From Leptothoe spongobia TAU-MAC 1115 (GTDB lineage Bacteria; Cyanobacteriota; Cyanobacteriia; Phormidesmidales; Phormidesmidaceae): DNA of 64,000 bases. Under the pieces are notes generated by a model that saw nothing but the letters and a program-made list of their open reading frames with translations, was not told the DNA's origin and made no database searches. A program made the position numbers and the translations under genes. Location: NCBI RefSeq assembly GCF_018739885.1, contig NZ_JADOES010000017.1:34606-98605 (forward strand), written 5' to 3'. Positions 45,317 through 55,548 of this stretch are shown piece after piece. Position 1 is the first letter of the stretch. Each line of letters begins with the position of its first letter.

Positions 45317-48300
45317 ATGACATTACCATCTTCCTCCCTGCAGGATATTTTTATTTCCTACGGTAGGGCAGACAGTCGGTTGTTTGCCAGACAAGTCAAA
45401 GATTGTCTGGTAGAGGCGGGGTTATCAGTATGGTTTGATTTTGATGATATCCCCCTGGGAGTGGACTATCAGAACCAGATCAGTGACGGTATTGAGAAAG
45501 CGGATAACTTTCTTTTTATAATTTCTCCCCATTCTGTTAACTCGCCCTACTGCGCTAAAGAAATCGAGCTGGCGTTAGCTTTTAATAAGCGGATCATTCC
45601 GCTGCTGCACGTGGAGGAAATTAGCTATGAAGCCTGGCAACAAAGGAATCCTGATGCCAGTGAGTTTGGCTGGCAGTCTTTAAAAGAGAAAGGGGTCCAC
45701 AGTAGTTTTCCGAATATGCACCCAGAAATTAGCAAGATAAACTGGGTATATTTTCGTGAAGGGGTTGATGACTTTGATGCAGGAATGACTGGACTAAAGA
45801 CCATTCTGGCACGTCATAAATCCTATGTTCGTCAACATACGCAGCTGTTAGTTCAGGCTCTTACTTGGCAGCGTCAACAGCGCCAGCCCAGTCAGTTAAT
45901 AACAGAGGATACTTTAGCTGAGGCCAATGTCTGGCTGAATACGCGTTTTAAGGAGGATCAGTCTCCTTGTCTCCCTACCGATCTGCACTGTGAATTTATT
46001 GCTGAGAGTTTAAAGGGTGCTAATGACCAGATGATTCAGATTTTCGTATCCTACAGCGAAGAGGATATTGCCATTCAAGAGAAGGTGCGTAAGCGCTTGA
46101 TGCGGGAGGGATTTACAGTTTGGGTAAATACTGTGGATATTCCCACCACGACAGACTTTCAGCTGGCGATCAATCGTGGTATTGAGAAGGCCGATAATAT
46201 TGTTTTTCTGCTGTCTCCTAGCTCCCTTGCGTCCCAGTATTGCCAACAAGAGCTGGCCTATGCTCGCCGTTACCACAAACGGATCATCCCATTGCTGGTG
46301 CGGTCAATGGATGTGGCGAAACTGCCGACTGACCTACGTATGGTTCAGTTTATTGATTTTTCTTCCCTGGCGTCTGAAATTCATTTTGACCGGGCGGTGG
46401 ATGAACTGATCCGCATTCTACGTAGCTCAGCGGACTATGTGGATTTGCATAAACGTTTTTTGGTCAGGGCGTTGGTGTGGGAGCGTCAGGGGCGCGATCG
46501 CAAATTTCTACTCAGATCCAGTGACTTTACCATGGCCCAAACCTGGCTATCGGAGTCTAGTCCTGTGGGCAGTGAGCCCACCGACCTACACACAGCATTT
46601 ATCAAAGCCAGTCAGGGGATCAACCAGTTTTACGATGCGTTTATCTCCTATGGTCGAGTCGATAGTAAAGCCTTTGCCACAGATCTTTGTCAACAACTGA
46701 ATAACCAAGGGTTTCAGATTTGGTTCGATCAAAATGACATTCCCCTGGGGGTAGACTTTCAAGAGCAAATTAACGACGGTATTGAAAAAAGCCACAATTT
46801 TATATTTATAATTTCTCCCCACTCGGTTAATTCTCCTTACTGTGGCAAAGAAATCGCCCTAGCGCTGAAATATAACAAACGGATTATTCCCATCCTGCAG
46901 GTGGAAGAAATTGGCTACACCACCTGGAAAGAGCGTAACCCTGGTAGTAGTCCGGATCGGTGGAAAACCTATAAAGCTCAAGGGAAGCATTCTAGTTTTT
47001 TCAACATGCATCCCGACATTAGTAAGATCAATTGGCTTAATGCTCGAGCAGGAGTGGATGATCTAACGGCTGCTGTTAATGAACTTGTAACGCTCTGTCG
47101 TCACCACGGGGACTACGTCCAGCAGCATACTGAACTCTTGATCGGTGCCCTCGCCTGGGAACGCCACCAAAACCAGGCATCATACCTGTTGATGGGAGAA
47201 GATCGTTTAAGGGCTCAAACCTGGTTGTTGACTGAGTTTAGTGATGAACAACCACCCTGTAAGCCCAGCTTGCTACAGGCAAATTTTATTACGGAGAGTA
47301 TTAAGACCGCTGATGGCGGCATGACTCAGGTGTTTATTTCCTATTCTGAAGAGGACTTAGCTTCCAAGGAAATTGTTCGCTATCACTTATTGCAAGCGGG
47401 GATCACCGTTTGGACCAATACGGTGGATATCCGTATGGGGGAAGATTTTGAGATGGCTATCCAGAGAGGCATTGAGGAAGCCGACAATGTTGTCTATCTA
47501 ATTAGCCAGGCCTCGCTGGAATCAGAGTATTGTCAAATGGAGATTGACCAGGCGTTAGATCTCCACAAGCGCATTATTCCGATGCTGATAGAGGATGTGG
47601 ATCTCACGCAGATACCTGACACGATCCGCAAATTACAGTTTATTAATTTGACAGATAATCAGGTATCTATCGACCTAGAGAAAGATTTAGCAGAGCTGCT
47701 GCGCAGCATCCGTCGAGATGCTCCCTACCACAACCAGCACAAACGTCTATTGGTGCGGGCGCTAAAATGGGAACGACAGAAATGCAATCCTAGTCTACTG
47801 CTACAGCGCCGCATGCAAGATACCTATTTTGCCTGGGCTCAAAATGCTAAAAATCGTACCCTTGGTGGTGCATTACCCTTGCAGCTGGCATTTCTAGAGG
47901 CTAGTCAGCAGCAGTCTCCCGATCAAACCTTGGGAGTATTTTTTATTCACCATATTGATGACTGTGATTTTTCCCAACGGCTCAATGACACCCTGTTGAT
48001 TCAGGGGAAAAGTTGCTGGTTGTCTCCTGATGGGGCCGCTGGAGAGACAGAACGGTGGGACGATACCCAGCAATTGGTGGACAATGCTGAGAATGTTCTT
48101 TTTGTGTTGTCACCTAGTTCGGTGCGATGTGATGCCTGCATAGCTCAGCTGAGCTATGCCCAATCTCGTCAAAAGCGGGTTCTACCGGTGGTTTATCGAG
48201 ATGTGGTGAAGTCTTCCATGCCAGAAGATATTAGCTCTCTTCCGTGGAGCGACTTTCGTCGTCATGGTGGTGATTTTTTGGTGAATTTTGGGGAGTTATT

Positions 48301-49828
48301 TCGTACCTTAGAGAGTGAGCCCTATCATGTGCGATCGCACACTCGTCTCTTGGTCAAAGCGGCTGAGTGGGATGCTGCCCAGCGAGATGATAGCTTTTTG
48401 CTACGGGGAAATGACCTGGCAGACTCAGAGCGTTGGCTACAGCAGACCAAAGATAAGGTACCGCCAGTCACAGATTTGCAGAAAACCTATATTAAGGCAA
48501 GCCAGGCATTGCCATTTAAAAAAATTAAGGCTCGCTATGTGGCTTTGGCCACGATGGCTACCACATTAGCCGTCTCTGCCATAAGCCTGTTTGGTGGTCT
48601 TCAATCGCTGGAAACTCGGGCCTACGATCAGTTTTTGCGGTGGCGTCCTAACGAAACTGAGCAGGATGAACGGTTGCTTATCGTTAAGGTGGATTCCCCT
48701 AGTGGAGAGTGGCTGCGGAAACAAATAATTGAGGGTCGCTATGAACCTGGAATTGGCACGATTCCTGAAGATGCTCTTTCTGAGGCGATTCGGGTGCTGA
48801 ACAGCCATGATGCCCGTTTGATTGGTCTGGACGTTTTCCGTGATTTTCCGGCTCAAGGAGCCCTCAGTAATGATTTTGCTTGGACCGATAATCTGTTTGG
48901 TATTTGTCAGACAGCTAGTGATCAGGTAAGTGATATCGGCAATGACGGGATACCTTTACAACGCGTTGGGTTTGCAAACCTTTTACTGGATGGGGGCAAA
49001 ATTGTTCGTCGTCATTATCTAACTCAGTGGGCGGCTGATGGTAGTCCTTGTGTTGCAGAAGAATCGTTTACTCTGTTATTAGCCAAAGCCTATCTTGAGT
49101 CTGAGGATATTGCTGTTGACATTATTGTCAACAGTGATCACCTTGGTGAGTATATTGAGTCAATTGTTTTAGGAGATGTAGTGCCGCCCGCTCTTAGCGG
49201 AGATGGTACTGCTTACCATACTGAGACCGGAGAATCAACTTGGAAAAATCTAGGCAGTCGAGATTGGAGTACCTTGGATGGGCGTCAGACTCTGCTTAAC
49301 TTTTGGACCTTCCAGGATCCAAATACTCAAGAGAAAATAGGGGCTCGGCTCAAAGATTTTGCTCAGCAGGTTTCTCTTGAAGCTGTGATTAAGAATGAGG
49401 TGGATCCTGGACTGATTCGAGATCGCATTATACTGATTGGCTACACGGACTTTAGCGATCGCAACTCCGACGATTTCAACACTCCCTATGGTGATTCAGT
49501 GCCTGGGATTTATCTCCACGGACAAATGATTAGTCAATTGATCAATGCCGTTTTGGAGGAGCGACCTCTGATCCGCTGGTGGCCATTTGTAGGAGAAGTA
49601 GGCTGGGTTTTACTGTGGTCTGGTGTTGGCGGCTTTGTCTTTTGGCGATTTGTTAGGCCAGGGCCACTCCTGGCTGCCGGGTTTGGGGCAGTCGGATTAT
49701 TGACGTTAGCTTGCTATGGTTTCATGGTGGGTCCAGTAATCTGGGTGCCTTGGGTACCAGCACTCGTCGGTTGGGGGATTACCGGCAGTGCAGTGGGCTA
49801 TATGACCTATCGCTTACGTAAAGGGTGA
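45317..49828 (+). CDS. Five-TIR-unit, CHASE2-containing membrane protein
   Basis: A 1503-residue protein. Five TIR-like units lie in tandem, each followed by a linker of the form HxxLLVxALxWERxxR...WL. The putative catalytic Glu of the CxxE motif is at 82 (YCAKE), 312 (YCQQE), 512 (YCGKE) and 742 (YCQME). Units 1 and 3 are of one type (DDIPLGVDYQ or DIPLGVDF, with an NMHPxISKINW insert), units 2 and 4 of another (NTVDI). The 1-2 pair repeats with an exact period of 430 residues. Unit 5 has Gln944 in place of Glu. A TM segment (about 1078-1096), a CHASE2 region (about 1091-1400) and C-terminal TM helices follow. TIR domains often cleave NAD; this is inferred here. Confidence 0.85.
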   Translation: MTLPSSSLQDIFISYGRADSRLFARQVKDCLVEAGLSVWFDFDDIPLGVDYQNQISDGIEKADNFLFIISPHSVNSPYCAKEIELALAFNKRIIPLLHVEEISYEAWQQRNPDASEFGWQSLKEKGVHSSFPNMHPEISKINWVYFREGVDDFDAGMTGLKTILARHKSYVRQHTQLLVQALTWQRQQRQPSQLITEDTLAEANVWLNTRFKEDQSPCLPTDLHCEFIAESLKGANDQMIQIFVSYSEEDIAIQEKVRKRLMREGFTVWVNTVDIPTTTDFQLAINRGIEKADNIVFLLSPSSLASQYCQQELAYARRYHKRIIPLLVRSMDVAKLPTDLRMVQFIDFSSLASEIHFDRAVDELIRILRSSADYVDLHKRFLVRALVWERQGRDRKFLLRSSDFTMAQTWLSESSPVGSEPTDLHTAFIKASQGINQFYDAFISYGRVDSKAFATDLCQQLNNQGFQIWFDQNDIPLGVDFQEQINDGIEKSHNFIFIISPHSVNSPYCGKEIALALKYNKRIIPILQVEEIGYTTWKERNPGSSPDRWKTYKAQGKHSSFFNMHPDISKINWLNARAGVDDLTAAVNELVTLCRHHGDYVQQHTELLIGALAWERHQNQASYLLMGEDRLRAQTWLLTEFSDEQPPCKPSLLQANFITESIKTADGGMTQVFISYSEEDLASKEIVRYHLLQAGITVWTNTVDIRMGEDFEMAIQRGIEEADNVVYLISQASLESEYCQMEIDQALDLHKRIIPMLIEDVDLTQIPDTIRKLQFINLTDNQVSIDLEKDLAELLRSIRRDAPYHNQHKRLLVRALKWERQKCNPSLLLQRRMQDTYFAWAQNAKNRTLGGALPLQLAFLEASQQQSPDQTLGVFFIHHIDDCDFSQRLNDTLLIQGKSCWLSPDGAAGETERWDDTQQLVDNAENVLFVLSPSSVRCDACIAQLSYAQSRQKRVLPVVYRDVVKSSMPEDISSLPWSDFRRHGGDFLVNFGELFRTLESEPYHVRSHTRLLVKAAEWDAAQRDDSFLLRGNDLADSERWLQQTKDKVPPVTDLQKTYIKASQALPFKKIKARYVALATMATTLAVSAISLFGGLQSLETRAYDQFLRWRPNETEQDERLLIVKVDSPSGEWLRKQIIEGRYEPGIGTIPEDALSEAIRVLNSHDARLIGLDVFRDFPAQGALSNDFAWTDNLFGICQTASDQVSDIGNDGIPLQRVGFANLLLDGGKIVRRHYLTQWAADGSPCVAEESFTLLLAKAYLESEDIAVDIIVNSDHLGEYIESIVLGDVVPPALSGDGTAYHTETGESTWKNLGSRDWSTLDGRQTLLNFWTFQDPNTQEKIGARLKDFAQQVSLEAVIKNEVDPGLIRDRIILIGYTDFSDRNSDDFNTPYGDSVPGIYLHGQMISQLINAVLEERPLIRWWPFVGEVGWVLLWSGVGGFVFWRFVRPGPLLAAGFGAVGLLTLACYGFMVGPVIWVPWVPALVGWGITGSAVGYMTYRLRKG

Positions 49829-49833
49829 TTACC

Positions 49834-50937
49834 ATGTTTCGATTTTTAGCAATGATACTGCCACGATTGCCCAAGTTATATAGAGTTGAGCATCACGTTT
49901 TACGTCATCCTGTTTTATGCCGTCGTTCCCATCGCCATCTTATTTTTGCCCTTGCCATTGGGGTGGGATTAGGTGTCGTAGAACCTGCTTTGAATCCACC
50001 TGCAGCAGAGGCTTGTTTTTTTTGGCAGGCCTGCGCCCGCTCGCGGGGACGGGCAACTAACACTCGTGCTGGAGGTAAACGCACTGGCCGCCTGATTGGT
50101 GGTAATGATGCATCTGTCCCCTATATAATCTCGCCTCGTAATGCTTGGATCCGGCGGCCAAATTCACACCAGCCCTACACAATTCGCTGGAATCCAGTAG
50201 AAGGCGCGCATCGCTATACTGTGAGGATCTGGCGTTGGACGTTAGAGCGGGATCGACCTGAGATGGCCCTATGGGAAGGGACAACAGTGGACAATACTCC
50301 TCACCTTGCGTTTCCACCACTGATACCTTTAGATCCTGGAAATTATTACTCCATTGAGGTTGTCACGGATACAGGCGTGTCTTCTGATTTAGATGAAGGA
50401 TATTATGAATCTGGCTTTCAGTTACTCTTTGAAGAAGATTATGAAGAGTTAAGAGCCCAGCTCAATAATGTTGCACCTACGGGGTCTGACGGTTCTGCTA
50501 TTGTTGATGAAAGTCCTACCCAAGAAGTTACCTTAGCCAGGGCTGGAGTCTTCTTTCTAGAGGAGATGTATGCTGATGCGTTAATCATTTTACAGTCGTT
50601 GGCCGATAGCCCCGCAGCTAGTGACTTGGTGTATACCGCCTTAGGGGATACCTACAGTCAAACCGGTCTCAATCAGCTTGCCATTGAGGCCTATAGCCAG
50701 GCGTTAGCCTTAGCTGTAGCCAATGCTGATACCCTTAGTGAAGCGATTATTCGAGTCAATTTGGCTGATGTCTACGCTACTCTGGGGTTATTTGACAATA
50801 CTCTCCAACATCTTCGCCAAGCCCGCGATGCTTATGAACAAATTGGAGAAGATAGAGAAATTGCCAGATTAGACCGTCGGATTGAGTTAATCTCCACCCG
50901 GTTAGTGAGACAGGACCAAGAAGAGGTTACCCCTTAA
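49834..50937 (+). CDS. Exported or membrane-anchored TPR protein downstream of the TIR-CHASE2 gene
   Basis: About 367 residues. ATG 49834 is preferred over GTG 49825, which overlaps the upstream stop; either way the two genes are translationally coupled. A basic N-terminus precedes one hydrophobic segment (LIFALAIGVGLGVVEPAL), probably a signal or anchor. Residues about 95-195 are beta-rich (PYTIRWNPVEGAHRYTVRIWRW), like a fibronectin III-type fold. The C-terminal third holds TPR repeats (VYTALGDTYSQTGLNQLAIEAYSQAL, IIRVNLADVYATLGLFDNTLQHL). By position it parallels the exported DUF928 gene after CHAT-CHASE2, so it may be an extracytoplasmic partner of CHASE2 (inference). Confidence 0.75.
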   Translation: MFRFLAMILPRLPKLYRVEHHVLRHPVLCRRSHRHLIFALAIGVGLGVVEPALNPPAAEACFFWQACARSRGRATNTRAGGKRTGRLIGGNDASVPYIISPRNAWIRRPNSHQPYTIRWNPVEGAHRYTVRIWRWTLERDRPEMALWEGTTVDNTPHLAFPPLIPLDPGNYYSIEVVTDTGVSSDLDEGYYESGFQLLFEEDYEELRAQLNNVAPTGSDGSAIVDESPTQEVTLARAGVFFLEEMYADALIILQSLADSPAASDLVYTALGDTYSQTGLNQLAIEAYSQALALAVANADTLSEAIIRVNLADVYATLGLFDNTLQHLRQARDAYEQIGEDREIARLDRRIELISTRLVRQDQEEVTP

Positions 50938-51156
50938 CGTTCATTAGTAATTGACTCTAGGGGAAGGCGCTGTTCAAGATTTTAGCCATCCCCATGATTG
51001 GGCAGCGTTTAGTGTGATTGGTCGTCCATGGTAGAGAATTATGTAGAGACGTATATTAACGTTCGGCATAGGGGGCATTTATGAAAGAACCATTGTTCAC
51101 TGTTTATAGTGGAACCTAGGTTCGTTTTTATCTAGTTCCTCCACTAGTGCTCATTC

Positions 51157-54100
51157 ATGATTTGTCTATTCAATCGTCATTATGCTTTGCCTTTTTTGAT
51201 CGGCTTGTTTGGGCCTGTTGCAGTTGTGGCAGCAGCTCAAGCTCAGTCAATTACGTCAGCGGACACCGTCACCAGTGTTCAGCAAAATGGCACCCAATTC
51301 CAAATCGATGGGGGTAATTTATCGGGGGATAGCACTACCCTTTTCCATAGCTTTGACCAGTTTGGTTTACTCACCGGAGAGTCTGTCCAATTTGCTAACC
51401 CTGTTACGGTTGAGAATATTGTCGGTCGGGTAATCGGTGGCGATGCCTCGATCATTGATGGTGGACTGGGTGTAAATGGCGATGCCAATCTTTATTTGCT
51501 CAATCCAGCCGGGATATTTCTAGGAGAGAATACCCAGCTTAATCTGGGTGGTTCCTTCTCAGCTTCAACAGCAACCGGGCTGATCTTTGGCGAAGAACTG
51601 TTAGATGTCTTGGGTACCAATGACTATACGCGTTTGACGGGTACCCCCACTGGCTATGGGTTTGACCATGAGCAAGCAAGCGCAGTGGTGAATACGGGGG
51701 ATTTGTCGGTTGGGTCAGGGCAGGCCTTGACTCTGCTAGGGGGACAGGTGATCAACACAGGGCCGCTATCGGCACCTGGGGGTGAGGTTTTAGTGATGGC
51801 TGTTCCTGGCAAAAATCGAGTCCGGCTCAGCCAAACGGGTTCATTGCTGGATCTAGAACTGGAAACGTTATCGGTAGAGGCAGCTCAGCCGGTATCTGCA
51901 TTCACAGTTGCAACCATACCGACGTTGTTGACTGGGGCCAGCGCTCTGGGCATGGCGACCGATATTACCGTTCATCTTGACGGTACCGTTAGTTTGTCTG
52001 GATCTTCCCTTCAGGTGCCTCTAGATAGCAACACCGTTGTTGTGAGCGGTCAGCTAGATGCTGATAGTGGCAATATTGGTGTGTTCGGTGACCAGATTGC
52101 CCTAATCGGTACCAATGTGGATGCGTCAGGAGATATTGGTGGCGGCACAGTACTGATTGGGGGAGACGAATCAGGTGCTGGCAGCGTTCCCAATGCTACT
52201 GCAACTGTGATTGACGAGACGTCTATCGTTCGAGCCGATGCCCGAGACAATGGCAATGGTGGCAAGATAGTTGCCTGGGGAACGAACTTGCTGAGTTCGG
52301 CGGGGCAGTTATTTGCTCGTGGTGGTGCTAACGGTGGTGATGGTGGCTTTATTGAAACCAGTAGCCTAGGTCAGCTGAATGTTGCCATTGCCCCCGATAT
52401 TTCTGCAGTCAATGGTTTGGGTGGTTTGTGGTTATTGGATCCTCCCAACATTCGGATTGTTGAAGGTAATGTTGTTATCAACATTAGTGGGGTTAATCCT
52501 TTTGATGCCAGTGGTTTTGGCGCGGATGAGTCCCTTCTGGGTGTAGATCTTATTCTCAATGCCTTGGCCGATGGCGGCAACGTTGAAGTAAGGACAATGG
52601 GGGATACACCTGGCGATGGCAACATTACCCTGGAAACGCCCCTGGACTACGACACCACCAATGGTACGCTCAATCTTTTGGCCGAGGGCGAAATCAATAT
52701 TTTAGAAGATATCTTTGATAGCTCTGACGAAATCGACTTCATTTCAGAAGAGGGAGAATTTTCATTTCTGCCGTCAGATTCTATCAATCTTAACCTCACA
52801 GCAAATGGTCAGATTACCGTTGAAGGCAGCATCCTTACCCAGGGTGGTCAGGTTTCTATCATTAGTAACCAAGCAGGTGTAAATGCTGTTGACATAAACA
52901 CAGGTGGTATCGATGTAGAAGGAAATGTTGTATCTGGAGAGATCACCATTCAGGCTAATGACAATATTTTTGTGGCCGATGGGTTATTTACCGCTGGTGA
53001 TGATATTTTGCTAGAAACCCAGCAGGGCTCCATTAACTTTGCCGCGCAGGAAGAATCCATAGAAGTGCTCCCCAGTATTAGTAGCTTTGGAGGAGATATT
53101 ACACTGACGGCTTTGCAAGGCTCGGTAGATGTGGCCGAGTTTATTTCGACAAGCCCTTTCGAGGTGGTGAGTGCTGCTGCTGGTGATGTTACTGTTGAGT
53201 CACAAGACTTTATCTCCGTGGATGGAATATTGGCTAATGCATTTAATGTTGACGGTGGTCAGGTGACTCTCAAGTCTCAAGGCGATGTTGTTTTTAGTTT
53301 TATTAACACCATTAGTGAGACTGAAGCAGGGGGAGATGTCATTGTTGAATCTAGCCTTGGCAATGTCCGGGGGACAGATGTCATTTCTTTTGTACCTCCC
53401 AGTGGTTCATCGGAGCCTGGAGGGGAGATTATTGAACCTTTTCCTGAGGGAGAGGATTTGGAAGTGATTGTTCCAGAACCAGAAATAATTGTTTTAGATC
53501 CAGAAGAACTCAGTGCGACAATTGTAACTGATGGATTTGCCTCAGATGGGACTATCACGATTACCCATGGGGGCGGCAATAGGATTCCATTTGATATTGG
53601 CGATGCTACTGTTAACGGTACGGCAGGCTCGCTGACTACCGGTACCACCACATTAGAAGATGGCAATCCTAATGAGCCATTTTTGGGCAGTTTTGATGCT
53701 GGTGATATTCAGATCATCACAACTGATGATCCTCCAGTCGTAGAGCCTCCAGTCGTAGAGCCCCCAGTCGTAGAGCCTCCAGTCGTAGAGCCTCCAGTCG
53801 TAGAGCCTCCCGAGATTGACCCGTGCGTTACTGACTGTCAGGCAGATGTAAATCTGCCCCATGATGAACGAGACCCAGGCGGCGGCGTTAATACGTTATT
53901 AACGCCTGAAGTTTTAATAAAACGTTTTGAAGAAAAAATTACTTCAGACGTTGCCAACCATTTAAAATCAAGCCTGGCTGAGGGTGACAGTTTGTCGATG
54001 TTCAATGGTCAAGGGGGAGCGGCAGCAGACTTATCCACCGCTCGGGCCAATCTTCGTAAGGTCCAGGGACAAACGGGCAAACGTCCAGCCCTAATTTATG

Positions 54101-55200
54101 CTGTGTTTGGAGCCAGTGATAGCCCTGCAGATGCAGCGAATATTTTACAGACCAGCACAGCGTCAGATCCGTTAGAACTGTTATTGGTTACAGCGGAAGG
54201 AGAACCTCACTATGTACAACTCTCTGCTACGCGAAGAGAAGTCCTCAAATTAGCTCAACGATTTCGTCGTCAGGTGACTACACCGACTCGCATCAATACC
54301 AAGACATATCTACAGCCAGGCCAAGGGCTGTATAAATTGTTGATTGAGCCTTTAGAAGCTGAGCTTAAAGCACAAAATATTGACACGATCAGTTTTATTA
54401 CTGATACGGGTTTGCGGTCTATCCCCTTAGCAGCGCTTCATGATGGGCAGAATTTCATTATCCAAAACTATAATATTGGGCTCATGCCTAGTCTGAGTCT
54501 GACAGACTTGACCTATCAAGATCTCAATAATGTCAGTGCCTTAGTGGCTGGGGCTTCTACGTTTGCTAATCAGGCTCCTCTCCCAGGGGTGTCGATTGAG
54601 ATCGATGCGATCGCATCTGAACGGCCTAGCAAAGTTTTAAAGGACGATGCATTTAGTCTAGATATGCTCAAGAATGAGCGACAACAAATCCCCTATGGCA
54701 TCATTCACCTCGCTACCCATGGGGAGTTTAATGTCGGTGACTTATCCCAGTCCTACCTTTACTTGCATGACGAAAGACTAAGGCTAGACCAGCTGCGTAC
54801 CATTGGCCTAAACCGACCGACTGTAGAGCTGATCACCTTGAGTGCTTGCCAAACCGCCTTAGGTAATCGCTCAGCTGAACTCGGTTTTGCAGGCTTTGCA
54901 GTGCTTGCTGGAGCCAAAACCTCCATCGCTAGTTTGTGGAATGTTAATGATGAAGCCTCAGCCGGATTCATGATTGAGTTTTATCGGCAGCTGCAAGAAA
55001 ATCAACCCATTATCAAAGCTGAAGCGCTGCGTCAAGCTCAGTTAGCCATGCTACGGGGCGATATTTCTATAGAAGACGATCAGCTGAAAGGTCTGGCCGA
55101 GTCTCACCAGCTGCCTGACGAACTTGCAATTGAAGGTCGGGCCGACTTTCGGCATCCTTATTATTGGGCTGCATTTAGTTTGGTGGGCAGTCCCTGGTAG
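51157..55200 (+). CDS. Filamentous-haemagglutinin-type exported protein with C-terminal CHAT domain
   Basis: A 1347-residue protein. A signal peptide (about 30 residues, ending VVAAAQAQ) precedes a two-partner-secretion N-domain (TQFQIDGGNLSGDSTTLFHSF, NPAGIFLGENTQLNLGGSF). A long beta-helix region rich in Gly, Asp and Thr follows. Five VVEPP repeats (about 861-885) separate it from a CHAT domain (about 975-1347), with His1188 in HLATHGEF and Cys1231 in LSACQTAL and a final YYWAAFSLVGSPW typical of CHAT ends. The plan suggests an exported or surface CHAT peptidase. No TpsB transporter gene is nearby. It follows the TIR-CHASE2 and TPR genes on the same strand. Confidence 0.9.
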   Translation: MICLFNRHYALPFLIGLFGPVAVVAAAQAQSITSADTVTSVQQNGTQFQIDGGNLSGDSTTLFHSFDQFGLLTGESVQFANPVTVENIVGRVIGGDASIIDGGLGVNGDANLYLLNPAGIFLGENTQLNLGGSFSASTATGLIFGEELLDVLGTNDYTRLTGTPTGYGFDHEQASAVVNTGDLSVGSGQALTLLGGQVINTGPLSAPGGEVLVMAVPGKNRVRLSQTGSLLDLELETLSVEAAQPVSAFTVATIPTLLTGASALGMATDITVHLDGTVSLSGSSLQVPLDSNTVVVSGQLDADSGNIGVFGDQIALIGTNVDASGDIGGGTVLIGGDESGAGSVPNATATVIDETSIVRADARDNGNGGKIVAWGTNLLSSAGQLFARGGANGGDGGFIETSSLGQLNVAIAPDISAVNGLGGLWLLDPPNIRIVEGNVVINISGVNPFDASGFGADESLLGVDLILNALADGGNVEVRTMGDTPGDGNITLETPLDYDTTNGTLNLLAEGEINILEDIFDSSDEIDFISEEGEFSFLPSDSINLNLTANGQITVEGSILTQGGQVSIISNQAGVNAVDINTGGIDVEGNVVSGEITIQANDNIFVADGLFTAGDDILLETQQGSINFAAQEESIEVLPSISSFGGDITLTALQGSVDVAEFISTSPFEVVSAAAGDVTVESQDFISVDGILANAFNVDGGQVTLKSQGDVVFSFINTISETEAGGDVIVESSLGNVRGTDVISFVPPSGSSEPGGEIIEPFPEGEDLEVIVPEPEIIVLDPEELSATIVTDGFASDGTITITHGGGNRIPFDIGDATVNGTAGSLTTGTTTLEDGNPNEPFLGSFDAGDIQIITTDDPPVVEPPVVEPPVVEPPVVEPPVVEPPEIDPCVTDCQADVNLPHDERDPGGGVNTLLTPEVLIKRFEEKITSDVANHLKSSLAEGDSLSMFNGQGGAAADLSTARANLRKVQGQTGKRPALIYAVFGASDSPADAANILQTSTASDPLELLLVTAEGEPHYVQLSATRREVLKLAQRFRRQVTTPTRINTKTYLQPGQGLYKLLIEPLEAELKAQNIDTISFITDTGLRSIPLAALHDGQNFIIQNYNIGLMPSLSLTDLTYQDLNNVSALVAGASTFANQAPLPGVSIEIDAIASERPSKVLKDDAFSLDMLKNERQQIPYGIIHLATHGEFNVGDLSQSYLYLHDERLRLDQLRTIGLNRPTVELITLSACQTALGNRSAELGFAGFAVLAGAKTSIASLWNVNDEASAGFMIEFYRQLQENQPIIKAEALRQAQLAMLRGDISIEDDQLKGLAESHQLPDELAIEGRADFRHPYYWAAFSLVGSPW
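53733..53808 (+). repeat. 15-base tandem repeat coding VVEPP
   Basis: Five successive 15-base units of the form CCAGTCGTAGAGCCT encode VVEPP. Units differ by single bases, and the repeat acts as a spacer between beta-helix and CHAT parts. The number of units may vary between strains. Confidence 0.8.
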
Positions 55201-55548
55201 GTAGGTAGACTTACTCTTGGCATTGCTGATTCTCAGTAAGAATTAATCTTTGAGATGTAAGAAATAGTAATTACTACGGATGATTTCGTTTCCTCATGCT
55301 GCATCCCCTAAATCAGTCGTGGCAATGTCTGTACTGATTGAAAGACATTGGTGAAGAGACGTGATCTGTCAGGATATTTTTGCTTCATTTTTATTAAATC
55401 CCGTTAGGGATTTATCAAATCAAGTTTCATTTTTTCCTGAGCGCGCTATTAATGTAAAAAGCGGCACTTATGCCGGGGAACGATATGACTACGGCACATC
55501 AGCATGCCTTACTGCTGAGTGGGTGGATTTTGAGTTGGTTTTAATTTC
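55201..55548. other. Intergenic region before the TIR-WD40 gene
   Basis: Contains a perfect 8-bp hairpin TAAATCCC/GGGATTTA (55395-55414) with a T-rich stretch about 18 bases later. A 63-codon frame (55361-55552) overlaps the next start but has no family resemblance. No other gene is seen. Confidence 0.35.

Noticed and set aside
53653..53862. Minus-strand frame with LYDWR repeats
   Set aside because: It comes from the complement of the VVEPP repeat inside a long, well-supported gene.
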